NCBI GenBank assembly: GCA_011109175.1 | Contig: RDEW01000012.1 | Span: 1,215,220-1,279,219, forward strand | DNA length: 64,000 nt | Reading direction: 5' to 3' | From: Dicyema japonicum | Lineage: Eukaryota > Dicyemida > Rhombozoa > Dicyemidae | Shown: positions 12,801 through 24,850 of the stretch, piece by piece | How the letters are laid out: each line of letters begins with the position of its first letter | How positions within the stretch are numbered: position 1 is the stretch's first letter | Notes under the pieces: model-generated | What the model was told of the DNA's origin: nothing | The model's input: only the letters and a program-made list of their open reading frames with translations | Databases searched by the model: none | Made by a program: the position numbers and the translations under genes

Positions 12801-15800
12801 GCCCGGGGAATTTACGACCATTTTGGACGTTCAGTTTATTGCTGCAATGATTCATCCCGGAGGAGGTCGAAATGACATTCCACAGCGATTAAAGAGACAA
12901 TTCAGTATCTTTAACTGCACTCTACCTTCCAATGCTTCAATCGACAAAATATTTAGGACCATTGGAGTGGGATATTTCGACAAGGTCATTTTTCTCGTTA
13001 AAATAGTGCCGTGATTTTACCGACGAAATCATTAATTTTGTTCCAAAGCTTATTCCGGCCACTAGAATTTTGTGGCAAAGAGTTAAGATCAAAATGTTAC
13101 CAACTCCCGCAAAGTTCCATTACGTCTTCAACCTTCGAGATCTTTCGAGAATTTGGCAGGTTGTACTTCACTTTATGTTTAGGGAATGCTAAACGTGCAA
13201 AGTGATGCTATAGCCAAAGAAAGCGATCTTCTGTCATTATGGAAGCACGAGTGCACACGTGTCATCGCGGATAGATTCATCGAATTTCAAGACTTGGAAT
13301 GGTTCAACAGAGCTCTTAAAAATGTGTTCTTTAATTTTATGCGAGATTTGTGACGAAGAATTCAGCGGTGAGCTCACGGAGCAAATTGACGAAGAACCAT
13401 ATTTCGTAGACTTCTTGCGAGATGCCCCGGAGATGACTGGTTGAATTAAATAATTTGAAAATTAGGAGAGGAAGAAGAGGCTGACGTTGAAGAACCAAAG
13501 ATTTACGAGGCAATTCCATCATACGACAAGCTACTCCAGCGTCTTTCCTATTATCAAAGTAACTATAACGAATCAGTTCGATCCGGGAAGATGGACTTGG
13601 TCTTTTTCAAAGTAAGTCTGCATTTCACAAAATAGGATGCAATGACTCACTTAGTCAAGGTTTCTCGCATCATCAGAACGATTAAAGGACATGCCCTACT
13701 TGTGGGTGTTGGAGGATCAGGAAAACAGAGTATCACTAAATTAGCGTCATACATCGCCGGATACGAAACTTTCCAAATCACACTTACAAGGTTGTGACCC
13801 TTAAACACTGAAGGGCTTACAACGTGTCAAATCTGATGGATGATCTGAAATATTTATTCAAAACAGCTGGACACAGGGGAAAGGGAATCACGTTTATTTT
13901 CACCGATAATGAAATAAAAGACGAGGCTTTCCTGGAATATATCAACAACATGTTATCTTCGGGGGAGGTAATGCACTGGTTATGACTCGAGATTGCTAAT
14001 TTGTTCCCCAGAGATGAGATGGACGAGATCCACCAAGAACTGATTCCCATAATGAAACGTGAATTTCCCAGAGTTCCCCCAACTTCCGAAAATTTGCACA
14101 ATTTTTACATGACACGAGTGCGGAAGAACTTGCACGTTGTTCTTTGCTTTTCTCCCGTTTTCTAAATAATTTAACTTTAGGTTGGGGAAAAGTTCCAAAA
14201 CCGAAGCCTTAAATTTCCAAGTCTGATTACAGGGACTACAATGGATTGGTACCAGCGTTGGCCAAAGGAAGCGTTGATCGCGGTCTCAGAATATTACCTT
14301 GAGTCATTCTACATTGAATGCACAGAACAAGTAAAGAAGAGTGTCGTCAAAGTAATGGGGGAATTTCAAGTAATTTACTGAGGTTACTTTAGGATTTTGT
14401 CGCTGTTTCATGCAGTGATTACTTCCAAAGATTCCGGAGACAAACTCATGTTACTCCAAAGTCATATCTGTCGTTCATTAACGGATACAAAATTATTTAC
14501 GCGGAAAAAAAAGAGAAAATAGATGAATTGGCAAGGAGAATGAATACTGGTATGATTACTTGCTTAGGTGTAGGCCTTGACAAGTTGCTGGAGGCGACGG
14601 AATCTGTGAATATCTTATCCGTCGAATTGGTAGACAAAGAGAAGGAACTAGAAGTTGCCAATAGGGAGGCAGATGAAGTCCTGAAAGAAGTCACGATTAT
14701 GGCCACTGCTGCCGAAAAGGTCAAGGCACAAGTTGCTGTTGTCAAAGATAAGGCCCAAGCCATTGTCGACGCAATCTCTGTATACTTTTAAAGTCATCAT
14801 TAGGTTGACAAAGCCGTAGCTATAGAAAAACTAAAAGAAGCTGAACCGGCACTTTTAAAGGCAGAACAGGCCTTGCAGACTATAAAACCATCTCACATTG
14901 CGACAGGTTTACACATTTTTGCTTAAAAAACAGTAAGAAAACTAGGGAAGCCACCTCATTTGATAATGAGAATCATGGATGCTGTCCTGATATTATTCCA
15001 GCGTAGACTAGACCCGGTTCAACAGGACCCTGAAAAGCCAACAGTGAAACCGTCATGGTCAGAGGCACTCAAATTAATGTCAAGTGGAAACTTTTTGCAG
15101 AATCTTCTGAACTTTCCGAAGGTTTATATCAAAATGAACAAATAGGACAACATCAACGCTGAAATGGTTGAGTTGATGGAGCCAACGCTAAACCAAGAGG
15201 ACTACACTCTGGAAAATGCAAAGAAAGTCTCAGGCGACGTGGCTGGTCTCCTATCCTGGACTGAAGCCATGAGTTTATTCTACTTGATCAACAGAGAAGT
15301 ACTGCCTTTAAAAGTTTTGACTTGCAAACAAATTTAAAGGCCAATCTAAAAATACAAGAGGCAAAGTTAGCCGTTGCTATGGGAGATCTGAAGGTCGCAC
15401 AGGATCAGTTGGATGAGAAACAGAGGGAACTGGACAAAGCCCAGGCGATATATGACAATGCAATGGCAAAGAAACAGGCATAACTCGTTGTGGTTATTTA
15501 GGCGCTGCTTGATGATGCCGAAGCCTGTCGTAAAAAAATGAGCAATGCGAAACAGCTCATCGATGGACTATCCGGTGAGAAGATCCGTTGGACTGCAGCT
15601 AGCAAACAATTTTCTTTACAGATCTACAAACTTGTGGGGGACATATTGCTTTGTACTGGATTTCTGTCCTACGGAGGGCCGTTCAACCAACAATTCCGAA
15701 ACATTCTGATACAAAATTGGAAGAAAATGATGGTCAAGCATGGAATCCCATTCGATGATGTTAGAGTTAGGAGATATCCCTAGGAATTGAACATAATAAA

Positions 15801-18800
15801 TATGCTCGTTGATAATACCACCATAAGTGAGTGGAATTTGCAAGGATTGCCGAATGATGAACTATCCACCCAGAATGGTCTCATTGCTACAAAGGCTGCT
15901 CGATATCCCCTTTTGATTGATCCACAAATGCAGGGGAAGACTTGGATCAAAAATAGGGAGGTTCAAGGATTGATTGTATTCTAAATGATCACATTTAGGT
16001 GACCAAACTAAGTCATAAATATTTCAGGACTCATCTGGAGACGCCCTTTCACAAGGACGACCTCTTTTGATTGAGGATATTGACGAAGAGTTAGACCCCG
16101 CTTTGGATAATATTTTGGAGAAGAATTTCATTAAAACTGGCTCAACCTATAAGGTATCCCCCAATCAAGTATTTAAAGGTCATTGTCGGGGATAAGGAGG
16201 TTGATGTGATGAATGGATTTATGCTATATATTACCACAAAATTGTCAAATCCTGCCTTTACTCCAGAAGTGAGCGCCCGAACCTCCATTAATTGATTTCA
16301 CTGTAACAATGAAGGGACTCGAAGACCAGCTACTCGGGATCACAATCCTGAAAGAGAAAAATGTCTGCCATTTTGTTATTGAAAGGAATTGGAAGCGGAA
16401 AGAACTAAATTATTCGAAGAAGTTACCGCAAACAAACGTCGAATGAAAGAATTGGAAGATAACTTGCTTTACAGGCTAACCACAACTGAGGGATCTTTGG
16501 TCGAGGACGACTCCCTCATTGAAGTCCTTCAGGTAACTAAAGCGACCGCCCACGAAGTTAGTGAAAAATTGCAAATTGCCGCTGACACTGAAATCAAGAT
16601 TAATACAGCTCGAGAAGAATTCCGTCCAGGTAGACGAAATCAAACAAACTTTAGTGGCTTCAAGGGGGAGTATTATGTACTTTCTGATCGTGGAAATGAG
16701 CATGGTGAACGTTATGTACCAAACGTCCTTGAAACAATTCCTCCAACTTTTCGACAAATCAATGAATGACTCCCCAAAGTCACCCATTACGCAAAAACGG
16801 ATTGCTAATATCATCGACTACTTAACTTATCAAGTATTCTGCTACACCCAACGGGGGTTCTACGAAGTCGACAAATTTTTATTTACAATTCTCATGACTT
16901 TGAAGATACAACTGAGTTTCGGAAATTTGAGACACGAGGAATTCCAAATTTTCATCAAAGGTTTGAATTTCAAGTTAGACAAGGTGGTGCTGCTTTGGAT
17001 TTAAATGCCGTCGAGCCGAAACCTAAAAAGTGGATACAAGATATCACGTGGCTTAATCTCGTTGAATTGAGTCGACTAAGCCAATTTTCACAGATTTTAA
17101 GTCAAGTAGCTCGTAATGACAAAGTTGACTGATATTTAATCTGCAGGTATGGAAAGAGTGGTTCGACAAGGACAGTCCTGAAGATAGTATTTTGCCGGAC
17201 GGGTATGACACGACTCTAGACATATTTAAAAAACTTCTTTTGGTGAGATGTTGGTGTCCTGACCGGTGTATTCCAATGGCCAAAAGATACGTTTCTGAAA
17301 TAATGGGACGTGAGGTAGAATTCGACGTTACTGTAGTACGCGGAAGGAGCTGTCCTTAATTTGGAAAGTATTTCGTCTGAGGGGGACGAAAGGACGCCTA
17401 TTATTTGTTTCCTTTCCATGGGATCAGACCCGACAGACAACATTGAAAAATATGCCAAAAAGATTGGTCTCCGTATACTTTGGTGAGAATGCTTTAGAGT
17501 GCAATGCGATATCAATGGGACAAGGTCAGGAGATTCACGCTCGGAAACTCCTTCAAATGGCAATGCAGGAAGGAAATTGGGTTATACTCCAAAACTGTCA
17601 TTTGGGGTTGAATTTTATGGACGAGCTACTTGAGATGGTTTTGCAAAAATTAAGCATTATTAGCTTCAAAATACAGAAAACATTGATTCTAAATTCCGGG
17701 GGTGGATTACTACAGAAGTACACCCGAAATTCTCCATCAACTTACTCCAGTCGTCGATAAAATTCACATTCGAACCCCCACAGGGCATCAAAGCTGGCAT
17801 AAAGCGAACATATGCCGGGGTTACTCAAGTAGACTTTTTTTTTACGAATCAGGAACAACTGGACTATACAAACATCCCTTGGTGGAGACCACTTCTCTAC
17901 GCTGTGGCCTTCCTCCATACAACTGTTCAGGAAAGAAGAAAATTTGGTCCAATCGGGTGGAATATTCCGTATGAGTTTAACCAATCAGACTTCAACGCCA
18001 CAGTTCAGTTTATAAGCAATTACCTGGATGAAGTTGACGTCAAAAAAGTTCGCAATCGAGATATTTCAGGGAATATCGTGGGTTACTATCCGCTATATGA
18101 TCAGTGAAGTACAGTATGGGGGAAGAGTCACTGATGACTTTGATAAAATTCTGCTGAATACTTATGCAAGGGTCTGGTTCAGTGACCAAATCTTTACCCC
18201 CTCATTTCAGTTTTATACCAGTAAATTCGGCCATTTTGACATTTAGACTATGTGATTCCAAACCATAAGAATATTGAGGACTATAGAACATATATTGAGT
18301 CTCTCCCACTCGTGGACACTCCGGAATGTTTTGGTCTCCACCCCAATGCAGACATCACGTAATATTATAAGCTATTTAGATACTCCACAACGATGGGTAA
18401 CCAAATGCTGAGCACAATCGTGAGCATTCAACCCAAAGACGCCAGTGGAACTGGTGGAGAAACCCGAGAGAGTGCTGTTTATAGGATAGCCGAGGATATG
18501 CTTAGTAAACTCCCACAAAACTACGTCGACTTTGAAGTATGCATGAATGCTTATTCCACAGGTCAAAAATGCCTTGAAAAAGATGGGTCACTTGCAGCCA
18601 CTGAACATATTCCTACGTCAAGAAATCGACAGGATTAAACGTGTGATAGGACTCGTGTATGCCACACTAAACGATTTGAAACTGGCCATCGACGGGACTA
18701 TAATCATGAGCGAGAACCTCAGAGATGCGCTTGATAGTTTATATGATGCTAGAATCCCAAGCACGTGGGCAAAGGTGAAATACGATCTTTCATTTAAAGA

Positions 18801-19361
18801 TCTCATGGGAATCGGCAACCATTGGATTTTGGTTTACCAATCTATTAGAACGAATGTGCAGTTGAACACGTGGCTCTTTGGAGGAAGACCAAAATCCTTT
18901 TGGATGACTGGATTCTTCAATCCACAGGTAAAATCTAAATTCAGAAAATAAGGGATTTTTGACCGCAATGAGGCAGGAAATTACACGTGCCCATAAAGGG
19001 TGGGCCTTGGATTGTGTTTCACTGTCCAACGAAGTCCTAAACAATCGAAGGAGGAGATCACTAAATCCCCCGAAGAAGGAGTATACGTTTACGGACTTTA
19101 TTTGGACGGAGCTGACTGGGATAAGAAAAATGGGAGATTAGTTGAGCCTCAGCCAAAAGTTTTGAACACAATTCTGCCGGTTGTGCATATTTTTGCCACA
19201 AACTCTGAACGTCCATCTGGCAAAACCTTATACGAATGTCCCGTGTATAAAAAACCACGGAGAACTGATTTAAATTACATATTTAACCTCCTACTTAAAA
19301 CACGAAAGAACCCGAACATTGGACTCTTAGAGGAGTGGCCGTCCTTTGTGACACCAAGTAG
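3806..19361 (+). CDS. DNAH8/DNAH5-like: Outer-arm axonemal dynein heavy chain, DNAH5/DNAH8 class
   Basis: This is the ATP-driven motor subunit of ciliary outer dynein arms. Homology runs without large gaps from the tail to the C-terminus ([13 protein letters not shown], stop TAG 19359-19361), giving about 4,550 residues, the usual length. The head shows the AAA1 P-loop GPAGTGKT (10410-10433) with Walker B CFDEFN (about 10559), the AAA2 P-loop GPSGAGKS (11327-11350), AAA3 GEQ/GTAKT split by an intron (about 12430-12470), and the AAA4 loop GVGGSGKQ (13704-13727). The coiled-coil stalk and microtubule-binding region lie at about 14480-15700. Nearly 80 introns, almost all 21-29 nt, interrupt it; two are GC-AG. 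The first exons (3806-4020) are the least certain, because they need one 49-nt intron or a different start. One 37-nt intron (about 7126-7162) is also tentative. Six single-base frame breaks occur, near 8622, 16040, 16290, 18853, 19040 and 19300. No other nonsense change was seen, so the gene is probably functional. Confidence 0.93.
9274..9302 (+). other. 29-nt GC-AG intron in the dynein gene
   Basis: The reading frame goes from LPQ directly to [12 protein letters not shown], as in DNAH5/8, only if the 29 nt starting GCATAA and ending AATAG are removed. No GT donor gives a usable frame. The upstream exon ends in CAG, which pairs well with U1 and is typical of GC donors. Confidence 0.8.
15478..15501 (+). 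other. 24-nt GC-AG intron in the dynein stalk region
   Basis: Removing 24 nt (GCATAACTC...TTTAG) joins AKKQ to [13 protein letters not shown], matching the family. Left in, it adds an in-frame TAA. The donor GCATAA and the preceding CAG are the same as at the other GC-AG intron in this gene. Confidence 0.8.
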
Positions 19362-19405
19362 ACCTAACTGATTAATCAAACTAATTAACAATTATTAACT
19401 TAAAT

Positions 19406-19411
19406 AATAAA
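19406..19411 (+). promoter_or_regulatory. Possible polyadenylation signal of the dynein gene
   Basis: AATAAA lies 45 nt after the stop codon. The surroundings are very AT-rich, so chance occurrence is likely enough to keep confidence low. Confidence 0.35.
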
Positions 19412-20256
19412 TTTTAACAAAAAATTTAAATAATTATTAATATCCCATTTACTATATTGGGTCAAAAAATTCTTATTTATTTACCCCCGGATCCTTCAAG
19501 TGAAAGAAACCATTTGCTGACAAAAACGTCACAGCCAAGAGCTGACGCTAGATCTGACAGGTATATTTGGTTCTGTGAGAACTAGAAGGTGGATCCGAAC
19601 AAGAAAAGAGGTGACCTTCGGTCGTCAAGAAAGCATGATGTGGATAGTGGAGAGGACGATTATCCAATCCTTTACAGATATGTACATCTCTGAACTAATG
19701 CTCAAAAATCGCGGTTACAGAAAAAGGGCTTTTGGAGTGACAGAGAAGAGATCTACTGACAAAAAGAACATGATGCCGACATCCTTGGAGATCCTAATCA
19801 GGAGGAATAATGGAGGAGGCCTGGTCCAACGTGATCAGGAGACAACCCGACCCCAACGAGTTTGCGTAGGATCGAGGGAGTAGGATAAAGCCAAGCTGAG
19901 ATCCTGAATTAAATTTTTCGGGATCACTTGTTTGTTTTTCTGTTAGCGGTAGTCTTGGAATGAAAATTTAATTTTACCCATAAGATGTGAGAAGGGAGAT
20001 GATTGATTCTGGCGCTGAGAGAGGGAATAATGATATGTTGTAAGTTCTCCAAGAGAAAGATAATTTTTAACGATTTAGATGATTGCTTACAATAAATTTG
20101 GCAGTCTTAATGGAATCCTAATACAAATGTGACTATAAGTAGCATATACAGTCAAATCTCTCGAATCCACTGCTTCTTGAATACGCTCTTTATTAATATA
20201 GAAATTTTTTTATTTAATTGTGAGTTAAATCATTAATTTTTTTATTTCTAACAATA
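19412..20256. other. Intergenic; possible LINE 3' debris
   Basis: An open frame at 19575-19883 (+) is not recognised. Around 19900-19960 the string GGGATCACTTGTTTG followed by a T-rich tail resembles the 3' tails of the window's LINE copies, but no coding motif confirms it. Confidence 0.3.
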
Positions 20257-20269
20257 CAGGGTTTTCCTT

Positions 20270-20396
20270 ATTTATTTAATAACTTTGTCATAAAATTTAA
20301 TAATTTTGTCAAAATATTTAATAACTTTGTCAAAATATTTAATAACTTTGTCAAAATATTAATAACTTTGTCAAAGTGTTTAATAACTTTGTCAAG
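20270..20396. repeat. Left subterminal tandem repeat, about 21 bp x 6
   Basis: Six near-copies of AAATATTTAATAACTTTGTC follow directly on from the left TIR, whose inner end is the first copy. Such arrays can be transposase-binding sites in other DNA transposons; that role here is inference. Confidence 0.85.
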
Positions 20397-20448
20397 GGTA
20401 AGATTAAAAAAAACAATTTTAATAATTAATTAAAAAAACAACTGTAAA

Positions 20449-21496
20449 TTAAAACTCTTCATTAGCCAATGCTTTAACTAAATAGCTCCGAATGTGGCTA
20501 TACAAATTATTGCACATATCTGATGGAATTTCTCCGATGTTTTGGATTGCGTTTATTAATTCTTCAGAGTTCCTACAATTTTTCTTTTTGATGTTATTTT
20601 TCCAAACAAAAAAGTACTCTTCAATTAGATTAAGTTGAGGAGTTTAAGAAGGCAAAAAATACAATTCATTCCCTATAAACGTTAAAAATTAATTGGATAC
20701 CAATTTCCGAATACAACATTTTTTAATTGCTCGCTATTGTGAATTGATGCATTGTCACATATCAATACCATGTCTTAAATATAACATATAACCATACTTT
20801 TTTCCCTGCTTGTTCAAGCTTTATAATTAAGCTGTATTACAAAATCACTGAACGTCTCCGCGCGATAAGGAGAGGAATTGATTTCGTAATATAAAAGGGC
20901 GTCCACTAAAATAGCAGCAAAAATAGAGAAAATTTTCTTTCTTATGTTTCTAATACATTTTTCGGAGTAACTCCTTTTATAGATCTCCCAAATTTAGATC
21001 TCATCGAACAATTGACTCCCATCTCGTCTATAAAAATAAGCCGTTGATTATCAATTACAATTATTTTTCTGGCATATCTATATCTTTCTTCCATATTTAT
21101 TGTAGAATTTCTCGCCATAGGTACAAATTGAATTTTCTTAAAACTATATCCAAATGTCTCTTGCGTCATATTTATTGTCGATAGAGACATTTTTCTTTGC
21201 ACATCAAATAAAAAATTTTGTAAATTCTTCAGCGTAAATGAAGCATCTTCTTCAATTCTTTATGTCAAAAATAAGATGTCCGATGAATTAAGTTTTTTTA
21301 TTCGTCCACAATTATTTCTTGTTGAAGCAAAACTTCTTGTATTTTTGTATTTTTTGGCGATATAAACAACTGTCTGGTAGTTAATACAGATGTCTTCGCT
21401 TATTTTTGAATAAGCCAACCCTGCTTCATATTTATTTATAATAAGTTTTCGGTTATCCTCGGATACAGTAGTATTTTTGTTTTTGTAACTATTCAT
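20449..21496 (-). pseudogene. Tc1/IS630-type (DDE_3-like) transposase, decayed
   Basis: The minus-strand start at 21496 opens into a helix-turn-helix region (YEAGLAYSKISEDICINYQT). The catalytic core follows: LIFIDEMGVNCSMR (first D) near 21030, LICDNASIHNS (second D) near 20760, and LNLIEEYFFVWKN near 20610, where the last E of an IS630/Tc1 triad is expected. The C-terminus ends in NEEF with TAA at 20449-20451. There is one in-frame stop near 21258, a frame break near 20945 and further stops near 20650-20800, so it is inactive. Length without breaks would be about 345 residues, normal for the superfamily. Confidence 0.8.
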
Positions 21497-21536
21497 TTAA
21501 TTCATTTTGCGCTAAAATTTGTTTTTATAGGGACTT

Positions 21537-21650
21537 AATAATCCAATAAATATAAATAATGATCCAAAAAATATAATAATGATCCAAAAAATATAAATAA
21601 TGATCCCTAAAATATAAATAATAATCCAAAAAATATGAATAATAATCCCA
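21537..21650. repeat. Right subterminal tandem repeat, about 22 bp x 5-6
   Basis: Units like AATAATGATCCAAAAAATAT repeat between the transposase start and the right TIR. The unit differs in sequence from the left array although its period is almost the same. Confidence 0.8.
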
Positions 21651-21719
21651 TAAATATTTGACAGTTATTAACATTTTGACAAAGTTATTAAATAAATAGA
21701 AATCCTGTAATTATTTTTG

Positions 21720-22090
21720 AGATGGGTCGTTGTGTTAGGCTTTCTATTAACCAGTTGAGGTATACCATCCAGGCATACGAGAAGTCTAGATGGGAAGGAG
21801 AAAATTGTTATTTTTGGTGTTATTCGACACTGAGTGCACCATAAAAGGTGAACTACATGACGACACGCTAACATTTTACCAATTTTTTCATCGGTCTGTG
21901 TGGTCACGAAACAAGTCGTTTTTTCCACTCAATACTAAAAGCCTCAAATACACGTAAATTGGGGAAAAACCCACCTCTTTTCAAATCTTAATGAAAGGTG
22001 ATCGTCGTCGATACAGGAAAGCCGTGGGTACTCAGGAGGAACATAAGAAAAACTTCTCGATCCTTTTGAGGTGTACAGGGATCACTTAAT
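21720..22090 (+). pseudogene. LINE 3' end (APE-type family A)
   Basis: The plus-strand frames give the C-terminus of the APE-type LINE family seen elsewhere in the window: CGHE-like spacing, then YRKAVGTQEEHKKNFSILLR, then a stop, followed by a tail GGATCACTTAATTAGTTGG. The same ending is at 24760-24850 (+), 28040-28121 (+) and 57905-58000 (-). The piece is 5'-truncated, which is typical of LINE insertions. Confidence 0.65.
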
Positions 22091-22344
22091 TAGTTGGTTT
22101 AATCTTTTCTTGGTGTTCCTTTCTCGAAGTTATAAAATAAATAAAAATTAACATAAAATTTAAATTCTTCGCTATGTATATGAAAACCCATCAGTGTGTG
22201 GCGCACACAAATTTTCAGGATTTTTTTCCAGATTGAAAAAAGACGATTTCTCCCAGAGCTATAAACAACGACCTTAAATAAAAATCCGCCTTTTGAATAG
22301 AACTGATATAAAAAACACAACAAGAATTCCAAAATTAATTAGGA

Positions 22345-24850
22345 AAAAATGATCCGTCATTAAACATAAACGGATCAGAGGAAAGATTGCCGAACTTTCC
22401 TTATTCTTGGAGAGGAACAGAGTAGACATCTGCCTTCTCCAGGTTACGAAGCGTTCAAATAACATTCCTACTCCTCACTTTAACATACAACACAATAAGA
22501 TCCAACCGCCCATCTGGCCAAGGAGTGGGTCTACTGACTCTTGTGAGAAAAGGAATAAAATACCTCTAGAACCTTTCTCCTTACAGGAGCCTAATGGAAG
22601 ACTCGAACACGGAGATAATTGGAATCTCTGTTATAACTTCCATTGGAAAAATTGAATTTGCGAATGTTTATGTTCCTCCTTTTGGCTCCTGCAAAAAAAT
22701 TTATCCTTTGACCTATTGACCTTGGACAAACTGGAGAACTTGCTTTTATGTGGAGACCTGAATGCGAAGCACCCTTCTTGGTTCCGCTACCAGTCCGCTG
22801 ATAACAGAGGAAACCTGCTATTATCCCAAATGCAAAACTTAATAATCATCAACAACCCGAAAAGAACACTAGGACACCATACAACACGAAGGACATGGTG
22901 ACATCTCCGGACTTGTCAATCTGCTCACCTCGTCTTTCCCGATCATTAATTGGACGGTCCGTTATGACCTCCAGAGTGACCACCATTCAATGATAATGAA
23001 GCTGAACTGCGAGCCACGCTTTGTACCGAAGCCTATTCATTTCTAAAAAAAATTGGACTGGTTTTACAAATTTCGTTGATTCAAAACTGCAACATTTCTA
23101 CCCTGAAAATTTCTCCTCCATAGACAAAGCTGTATATACTATTTCAACAAAAATCATTGACGGAGAAAATTTTTATTAGAAAAGCATATATAAAAAACGA
23201 AAAATTAAAATACGACTCAAAAACAAGAAAATAATTATGGAAAGAAACAACCTTGAGAGAAATGACACATCGTTCACAAGGGTTATTTATTCAATCAGGT
23301 CACTAAACATTCTTATAACGAAAAGCACAAACAACACCCGAAGGAGGAAACTCATGCGAATCTCTGTGACCATGAATAATCAATTTCCAACATGTGGAAG
23401 ATGTTGAGGCGTCCGAAGAACCCAGAATACAAAGATAACAAAGAACAATGCCAGCTCAATCTGAATAAATTTATAAAACATTGTATCAGAATCAGTCACA
23501 TTCATTATAAAAATATTAACACACAACCGAAAATAAAGAAAGCCATCCAAAATGGCCCCGCAGATTTATTTTCTCCTAAAGATGTATCCAAAGTAATATC
23601 AAATCAGAAAAAAACAAACTCATGTGGCCCAGACGGAATTCTTCTTATTCTGCTAAAACACTTGGGCCCAGCATCAATAAATACATTAACAATCATTTAC
23701 AACACATCGCTAAACATAAATACCATACCAAATTATGGAAATTATCAAAAATTCGTCCAATATTGAAACCGGGAAGACCAAAGAACGATCCCGGATCTTA
23801 CAGACCAGTTTTCCATATATGCGTTTTATCGAGGATCCTGGAGAAACTGGTCCTAGAACTTATTCGCTTTTTTCTTTCACAACCTACATTCCAACATGGC
23901 TTTTAGGAAGGATTATCAACAACCTCCTTCCTAACGACATTAATGAAGCTCATAACTGAAGGACACAAAAACAAGCAAAAACAGGAAAAATCGGTCATAT
24001 GTACGATCGACATTCAAAAAGCTTTCGACTCTGTCCCAAGGAAGATCCTCATACGAAAAATATTTTTGACAAAAATTGATGCACCATTAAAGTTATAGTT
24101 AGCAAATTTCGTAAGTGGACGCCGAGGGAAAGTGTCCGTCGGAAACAAGAGTTCCAGATCGGATTATTACCCAATGGTGTACCCCAGGGATCTCCTTTGT
24201 CACCAATCCTCTTTAATTTGCTTCTGAATGATCTCCCCGTACCTATGAATAATAATGACATGCTACTTTCCTATGCCGATGACATAGTTGTCGCATCTAG
24301 GGACGTAAATGTCGAACATGCTAAGGAAAGACTACAAGGAATATTAAATAGCATAAATGGATGGTTGTGCGAAATCGATTAAATGCATGTTCCGAAAAGT
24401 CAGCAGTCACTCTATTTACTAAGAATAGAAAGATGGGAACGCAAATAATTGATGTCTCGTTAAATGGAGTACAAATACCACAAAAGAAATCGCAGAAGAT
24501 ACTGGGAGTAACTTTTGATACTTTCCTCTTCAGCCCATGTGGAATCCATCATATTAACCTGTGCAAAAAAGATCGATTTTGTAAAAGCCTTCCTTTGGAA
24601 CTGTGGAGGAATTTATCCGCCAGGTATCGGGACCCTCTACAAGCAGTATGTCGAGCCAACAAAAGGCTATGCATGTGCTACATGGGCCCAGAGCACTCGA
24701 GTCTATCATAGAGGCAATTTCAGAAGAGAAGGGAAAAGACTCCCGTCCGTATAGAAAATGTGTGGGATCACGGTCGGAGCATCGAGAAAAAATGGCCCGA
24801 TTATTGAGAGATGTCGAAATCACCTGAATATTAGTTAGTTGGTTAAGACG
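22345..24850 (+). mobile_element. APE-type LINE (jockey/CR1-like), family A, longest copy
   Basis: The order is that of a non-LTR retrotransposon ORF2. An apurinic endonuclease comes first (about 22375-22990: KIAELSLFLERNRVDICLLQ, then LLCGDLNAKHPSWFRYQSA). The reverse transcriptase follows (about 23580-24720: SCGPDGI, RPILKPGRPKNDPGSYRPV, ICTIDIQKAFDSVPRKIL, LPNGVPQGSPLSPILFNLLL, the catalytic YADDIVVAS near 24272, then KILGVTFDT). The C-terminus EHREKMARLLRD ends near 24826. Frames change several times and stops are present, so the copy is dead. It lies in the same orientation as the LINE tail just upstream. Confidence 0.85.

Larger units (their letters stand above)
20257..21707 (-). mobile_element. 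Tc1/IS630-type DNA transposon with TIRs
   Basis: The ends are inverted repeats of about 31-34 bp. The left begins CAGGGTTTTCCTTATTTATT and the right, reverse-complemented, begins CAGGATTTCTATTTATTTAA; both run into TTTAATAACTTTGTCA. TA lies on both sides (20255-20256 and 21708-21709). The interior holds a decayed DDE transposase on the minus strand and two tandem-repeat blocks just inside the ends. Confidence 0.85.

Noticed and set aside
4289-19258. Many antisense or shifted open frames of 60-130 codons inside the dynein gene
   Set aside because: They overlap exons that match dynein on the plus strand in a conserved frame and have no recognisable product of their own.
3806-19361. Ciliate origin (Paramecium-like short introns)
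   Set aside because: Conserved reading frames use no TAA/TAG as glutamine and end at normal stops; other genes (GT14 GCNT type, YTHDC1 type) and the LINE set point to an animal.
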